Positions 15,881 through 20,000 of a stretch of 20,000 nt of DNA are shown in pieces. Where the stretch lies: contig CAUYUJ010015279.1 of assembly GCA_963575745.1 (NCBI GenBank), forward strand, positions 171,560 to 191,559, read 5' to 3'. Within the stretch, counting starts at the first letter, position 1, and each line of letters starts with the position of its first letter. The DNA is from Prorocentrum cordatum. Taxonomy: Eukaryota > Sar > Dinophyceae > Prorocentrales > Prorocentraceae. The notes under the pieces were generated by a model. The model had not been told where the DNA came from, made no database searches, and saw only the letters and a program-made list of their open reading frames with translations. Both the position numbers and the translations under genes were made by a program.

Positions 15881-16190
15881 CTCCTCCTCCTCCTCCTCCT
15901 CCTCCTTCTCTTTCGCCTCCCCGTCTACAGGACAACATCCCTCAGACCCCACCTCTGAGCCACCCATACCTGCGAGGAAATCTCTGGCGAAAGCGGCTGC
16001 CGCACAGGCTGCCGGCGAGAGCGGCCTCGGGCTCCCCCGTCCCCACTGTGTGGGCTCTTCCAAGGCGACCGTGTCTGTCTTTGTTGAAGGGGCCCTGGGA
16101 CACACAAATTCGCCGGCCCAACGGGCCAGAGGCGTGCTAAGATCTCCGGTAACTGGTTAACAATTCTCTAGTTCGCGCGCGCGGGGCGGC
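15879..16190. other. CTC microsatellite and anonymous flank
   Basis: A CTC run at 15879-15906 sits exactly where recognisable LINE sequence ends. The remaining sequence to 16190 shows no coding signal apart from open GC-rich frames, and includes the GTTGAAGGGG motif described separately. Confidence 0.5.
16083..16108. repeat. GTTGAAGGGGCCCTGGGACA motif, copy 2
   Basis: Near-identical to 6245-6270. Here it is not followed by the AT-rich repeat, which instead lies about 860 bp downstream after the ~10.6-bp array. This suggests the motif and the AT-rich part were once adjacent and were separated by insertion or expansion. Confidence 0.6.
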
Positions 16191-16920
16191 CCCTGGGGGT
16201 CCCCGGGCGGAAAGTACCCCGGCAAGGTCCTGAGAGAGTCCCGGGAGGAGTCCCCCAGAGCGCTCCAGGAGCGCTCCATGAGCGCACCAACAGGGCTCCG
16301 AGACGTCCCCGAGAGCCCCAAGAAAGGCCAAGAGGCCCCCAAGAGGCCCCCAAGATGGTACACGAGGGGTCCGACATGCCACAAGATCGCTCCAAGACGC
16401 CCAAGATAGCCCCCAGACGCCCCAAGAGGCCTCCAAGAGCACTCCCAAGAGGGCCCCCGGAGGCAAAATTCATTGTTTTTCCTTAGGTTTTTGAGAGATT
16501 TTGGAGCTTCCACCTTTTCGGCTTCCCGACGCCCCAAGACGGCCCAAGAGGCCCCCAAGATCGCCCCAAGAGGGCCCAAGAGGCCCCCAAGAGGGCCCCA
16601 AGATGGCCCAAGAGGGCTCGAAGACGGCCCAAGAAGCCTCCAAGACGGTCCAAGAGGGCCCCAAGAACGCCCCCAAAGGGGCCCCAGAGAGGGAACACGA
16701 AACAACATTTCGAGCCCTCGGCCCTAAGAAGCCCCTACGAGGCCCCAAGAGGCCCCTAAGAGGCCCCAAGAGGCCCCCACGAGGCCCTCAGGAGGCCCCC
16801 AAGAGTCCCCCAAGCGGCCCCAGGAGGCCCCCCAAATGCCCCCCCGAGCGCCCCAGGAGTCCCCCAAGCGGCCCCAGGAACCCCCAAAGCGCCGCATTGA
16901 CACCAGGCCCTCGGACAAAC
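16190..16920. repeat. ~10.6-bp phased array, copy B
   Basis: Starts with GAGCGCTCCA-type units (to about 16290), then AAGANGGCCC-type units. Landmarks follow in the same order as copy A: CCTCCAAGAGCACTCCCAAG at 16430, an AT-rich spacer at about 16466-16525, about 160 bp of units, GGGAACACGAAACAACATTT at about 16690 with CGAGCCCTCGGCC, then further units to about 16895. In 16537-16680, thirteen consecutive units are 10 or 11 bp each, mean about 10.6. Long frames on both strands result from the 21-bp double unit and are not accepted as genes. Confidence 0.8.
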
Positions 16921-16965
16921 GGCAGACATGAGACTGTATGGGCCGGCGGAATGAGCGAAGCGATT

Positions 16966-17104
16966 AAATAAATACACAAAACCAAATATTCCCTTATATT
17001 TTCATATATTTTCTAGGTTTTTGTCGTCCCCATCACTTCCCATATTTTCCCATATGTTTTGGTGGATCGACGATTAATTGTGTCTGTGTTTTTTTCCCTC
17101 CTGA
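16966..17104. repeat. AT-rich dispersed repeat, copy 2
   Basis: Shares with 6268-6409 the start AAATAAATACACA, the TTCCCATATTTTC blocks, GGATCGACGATTAATTGTGT (GAATCGAGGATTCATTGTGT in copy 1) and the end TTCCCTCCTGA. Same orientation as copy 1. Lengths are 139 and 142 bp. Confidence 0.8.
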
Positions 17105-17138
17105 TTTGTACGAGCCCTCTGGCAAGACGCTGTCGTGG

Positions 17139-17352
17139 ACAAGGCAGCGAGCAGTCATCGTCCCGTCATGCTGATTGCTTGTACTGTAAGCCATGGGGCC
17201 TCTTCCTGATAACCGCTTCGCTTCTCCAGGGGGGGGGGGAAGGGGGCGTTGCGGAGAAGGCAGCGAGCAGTCAGCGTCCCGTCATGCTGATTGCTTATGC
17301 GGTAGGCCATGGGATCCTTTTTGTGATAACCGCTTCTTCGCTTCTCCAAGGG
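17139..17352. repeat. 116-bp tandem duplication
   Basis: AAGGCAGCGAGCAGTCA occurs at 17141 and 17257. Both copies continue through CGTCCCGTCATGCTGATTGC, a CCATGGG stretch and GATAACCGCTTC to CTTCTCCA followed by a G run. The copies differ by several substitutions and a small indel, so the duplication is not brand new. Confidence 0.85.
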
Positions 17353-18700
17353 GGTATTCCCCCCCCCCCGCCCCGACCGCGCACCCATCTCCTCCGCCTG
17401 CCAGCTCCCTTCCTCCCGCTCCCCTCACCTCCCACGGCTGAGTACAAGTGCGGCGGAGCGGCTGGCTGGCGCACGTGCAGCCAGCTCCAGGGGCCCGGGG
17501 CCCGCCCCCGAAGGGAACCACTGGGCAGCCCCTGGCCCAATATACCAGGAGGGAGGGGGAGCAGGAGGGACAGGGGGAGGAGGAGCGCTGCTGAGAGGGG
17601 CGAATGAGGAGAGGAGTTGCCCGCTGGGCTCGCCCGTGGGTGCACCTGTGCCCCGCGGGGTGGCGGCCACCCCGCGTCGTGTGCCAGCGCCCCGCAGGGG
17701 CCTGCAGGCCGTCGGCGCCGAGGCGGGGGCCCTGTCCCTCGGGACCTGCCCCTGCGGGGGCGGGGGCCAGACGCCGTCCGGCGGGGAGGCAGGCGGAGGG
17801 CCGGACGAGCGACCCGCCTCGGGGCAGGAGCGCGCAGGGGGGCCGCTGGCCAGGGAGGCGCCCGCGGGCCGAGGAAGGAGGAGCCCGCAGGGCGGGCAGG
17901 AGGGCCCCGGCAGGCCGGAGAGGGCCCAACGCGGTGGGGCCTGCGCGCGCCAAGCCAGACCGCGCGGAGCCTCCGGGGTGGGGATGCTGCCCCACCTGCG
18001 CAGCTGACGCACCTGTGCAACTGGGGCCACGTTCGCGGGCTACTGGAAGCCCAGCGCCGTTGCACGTGCCCTCAGACTGGGCCTCGCGGCTCAATGGGGG
18101 GCCCAAGCCAGGACGAAGTCGGCTCGGTGTCCTGAGCGCTGGCCCCAGAGAAACGGCGAGAGTCGATCGACAATTTCGCCGGCGCCTGGCTGGGCCCTGG
18201 AGGAGGCCAGACCCTCAGCAAACATGGAAGGGAAAAGACCCCAGACTCAGACCGAGACGTCCGATGCCTTGACTGCTTCGAATAGGGGGTCCGGGAAGTC
18301 CCGACCCTTTCCTCAAGGCCGTTGCGTTGCTGCATCCCGTGGCGGTCCCATGGCCCGGCGAGGGCCCCCCAAGGGAGAAAGCGGCGAAGAACCGCGCGTC
18401 AGGATCTTTTGCACGACGCGAGGGGCCCCGGGGAGGAGCCGCAGCAACGACCACGACGGCGCCGACTCCACGCAGCAGCCGCGGAAACGGCGGCGGCTGC
18501 CGCCGGAGGGCTCCGCCCGGGCGAGCGAGCAGCTCCTCGTGGGTGCCCTCCTGGGGGGGGGGGGGGCGGCGCGCCAGAGCAGGAGGGGCAGGAGCGGACG
18601 AGGCGACGGGAGGAGGGCGGAGAGGGAGCGTCGGCGGCGAGCCCCAGGGTGGCAGTGAGAGGGGGCAGGCCAGCGGCGGGGGCATCTCGGGAGCGCTCTG
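17353..18700. other. Very GC-rich anonymous region
   Basis: Overlapping frames of 140-270 codons are open on both strands through this stretch, which is what high GC with few TA-containing codons produces. None shows a recognisable domain, motif or balanced composition; translations are Pro/Arg/Gly/Ala-rich on both strands. I see no RNA gene. A GC-rich host exon cannot be excluded, but nothing positive supports one. Confidence 0.45.
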
Positions 18701-18850
18701 GCCTTCTGAGAAGCGATTGGAAAAAAACCCTGTTTTTTTGCAATCCTTGGTTTTTTTTGCAATCCTTCGCTCTGTCTTCGGAGGAGGCTCAGAATCTTCT
18801 CGGAAGGCGCGGGGGCTTCTGAGAAGCCCGGCCGCCTTCTGAGGAGGCCT
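18700..18850. repeat. Short repeats: CTTCTGAGAAG and TTTTTTTGCAATCCTT
   Basis: The 11-bp inverted repeat CTTCTGAGAAG lies at 18703-18713 and 18816-18826, with the variant CTTCTGAGGAGG near 18837. Between them TTTTTTTGCAATCCTT occurs twice in tandem (about 18733-18768), forming an unusual T-rich patch inside GC-rich DNA. Confidence 0.7.
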
Positions 18851-19264
18851 GCCCCCTCTCACCTGCCCCCCTGGGCTCGCCGCCGAGAGTGGGGATACGG
18901 ACCCGTGGGACGCGGAAGGGCATCCTGGTGCCCAACGTGGAGGCGCACGCCCGAACCGAACATATATATTATAGCACGCACACACAGAACGGCACATCGT
19001 TGCCCCGGCGGTATGGCCAGCCACCGAACACATACTATGAAACTTCTGAGCGCGCGCGTCGAACCTGGGGGGGCAGACATCGTGTAAGTATGCTTGGGTG
19101 ATACCGAGACTGGGCGACGAGTGGAAGGCGGACAAGGGAATTGGGGACAGGGACGCAGATAATGTCGATGTGTCTGGTGTCTGCACGTCAGAGTGAGGGG
19201 GCCGAGCGGTCATTCATTGTCCCTGGGTGCGTGGCTGAAGTGGGGATCCGTGGTGGGGATTCTG
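18851..19264. other. Anonymous sequence
   Basis: No gene or repeat was recognised. The stretch includes a short AT/CA-rich part (about 18955-18990). Confidence 0.45.
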
Positions 19265-19265
19265 C

Positions 19266-19272
19266 TTGTTGT

Positions 19273-19333
<61 letters not shown>

Positions 19334-19334
19334 C
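19266..19334. repeat. GTC/CGT microsatellite
   Basis: About 65 bp of GTC repeats with a single GCC interruption near 19299. It directly abuts the GCGACCCACCC minisatellite. Confidence 0.9.
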
Positions 19335-19335
19335 C

Positions 19336-19588
19336 CCCCGCGACCTGCCCGCGACCCACCCGCGACCCACCCCGCGACCCACCCCGCGACCCACCCCGCA
19401 ACGCACCCGCGACCCACCCCGCGACCCACCCCGCGACCCACCCCGCGACCCACCCCGCGACCCACCCGCGACCCCACCCGCGACCCACCCGCGACCCACT
19501 CCACGACCCATCCGCGACCCACCCGCGACCCATCCGCGACCCGGCCCGCGACCCACCCGCGACTCACCCGCGACCCATCTCGCGATCA
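19336..19588. repeat. GCGACCCACCC minisatellite, 11-12 bp unit
   Basis: About 22 units of GCGACCCACCC or GCGACCCACCCC, with later units diverging (GCGACCCATCC, GCGACCCGGCC, GCGACTCACCC). The 12-bp form predominates on the left and the 11-bp form on the right. All frames are open and give Pro/Arg/Thr or Gly/Val/Trp repeats, which I regard as artefacts. Confidence 0.9.
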
Positions 19589-19614
19589 ACCCACATTGCT
19601 TCAACGAAAAAATC

Positions 19615-19671
19615 GGCGCCTGCGGCGGGCTCACTGCATAATTTGTAAAAGTTAGGCGCCTGCGGCGGGCT
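19615..19671. repeat. 17-bp direct repeat GGCGCCTGCGGCGGGCT
   Basis: Exact copies at 19615-19631 and 19655-19671, 40 bp apart, with an AT-rich stretch (CATAATTTGTAAAAGTTA) between them. Confidence 0.8.
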
Positions 19672-19784
19672 TCTTCGGAGCCTCGCAGACTGACGATGTT
19701 CTCGCCGCCCCCATCACTATTATCCGCAACTGCGGGGTGCTACGTATCGGATAGTGCGGGGTGAGGCCGACACGAAAAGGGGTA

Positions 19785-20000
19785 AAAATCAGCCGACCCT
19801 GTCGGCGTGTGGAAGAGACTGTTCTGTTTGACTCGTCTTCGTCGACGTCGTCGTCGTCGCCGCTCCCTCTCGTTCCCTGGGCCCGTCGCCGTCCTCTCAT
19901 TTTCCTGGGCCCTCCTCCTCCTCCTCAAGCGCGCCACCCCAAATCGCCGAACGATCGGCTCAAGACGTCTTTACGGCCTCCAGACGGCTTAAGAGGGCTC
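19785..20000. repeat. Dispersed repeat, copy 2, cut by window end
   Basis: Begins AAAATCAGCCGACCCTGTCGGCGTGTG-like text matching 2725-2750, then a GTC-rich stretch and a CCTCCTCCTCCTCCTC run, then AATCGCCGAACGATCGGCTC (19942) matching AATCGCCGAACGACCGGTCC (3052) and a GACGGC...CAGACGGC start of ~10.6-bp units. It is likely the left end of a further array copy continuing beyond the window. Confidence 0.7.

Noticed and set aside
17282-18272. Several 200-270 codon frames on both strands
   Set aside because: Pro/Arg/Gly/Ala-rich on every strand and frame, as expected for very GC-rich DNA; no motif favours any one of them.
18215-19213. 332-codon minus-strand frame
   Set aside because: Runs through homopolymer T patches and short repeats with abrupt composition changes; no domain recognised.

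Overview
This looks like a nuclear intergenic/repeat stretch of a GC-rich eukaryote, most likely a dinoflagellate. The reasons are: two non-LTR (LINE-type) retrotransposon remnants of a type I associate with dinoflagellate genomes (endonuclease plus reverse transcriptase followed by a Cys/His-rich tail; a second one with an RNase H module); very dense simple-sequence and minisatellite DNA; and no compact gene layout, operons, rRNA or tRNA genes. The genus cannot be fixed from this window. I saw no relict of the 22-nt dinoflagellate spliced leader.

Layout. Positions 1-2150: pyrimidine tracts, an ATT microsatellite, a CA-rich array, a degenerate 14-15 bp minisatellite, a 75-bp duplication and a short GC-rich array. 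Positions 2220-3822: modular repeats, a G-tract cluster, a ~600-bp array of ~10.6-bp units and a CGT microsatellite. Positions 3830-5650: mostly anonymous DNA with T/G-rich acceptor-like sequence, two strong palindromes and a CGATGCATCG palindrome cluster. Positions 5889-6082: a small element with terminal inverted repeats and a candidate target-site duplication. Positions 6268-6409: an AT-rich dispersed repeat whose second copy is at 16966-17104.

Positions 7402-12585 (minus strand) hold the main gene-like object: a nearly intact LINE. It encodes an endonuclease, a reverse transcriptase with YADD, a thumb-like region and a Cys/His zinc-binding tail. A C-terminal domain lies in another frame (7836-8762), and the first frame then looks protein-like again, as if two opposite frameshifts cancel. 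About 1.1 kb past its 5' end, in the same orientation, 14334-15880 holds a badly decayed 3' part of a second LINE that carries RNase H. It has three in-frame stops and two frame changes.

Positions 16190-20000: a second large copy of the ~10.6-bp array, the second AT-rich repeat, a 116-bp tandem duplication, GC-rich anonymous DNA, a GTC microsatellite, an 11-12 bp minisatellite, and the start of another copy of the dispersed repeat seen near 2725, cut by the window edge. Apart from the retrotransposons I could not support any host protein gene. The many other long open frames follow from GC richness and from repeats whose period is a multiple of 3 (21, 63, GGA, CGT).
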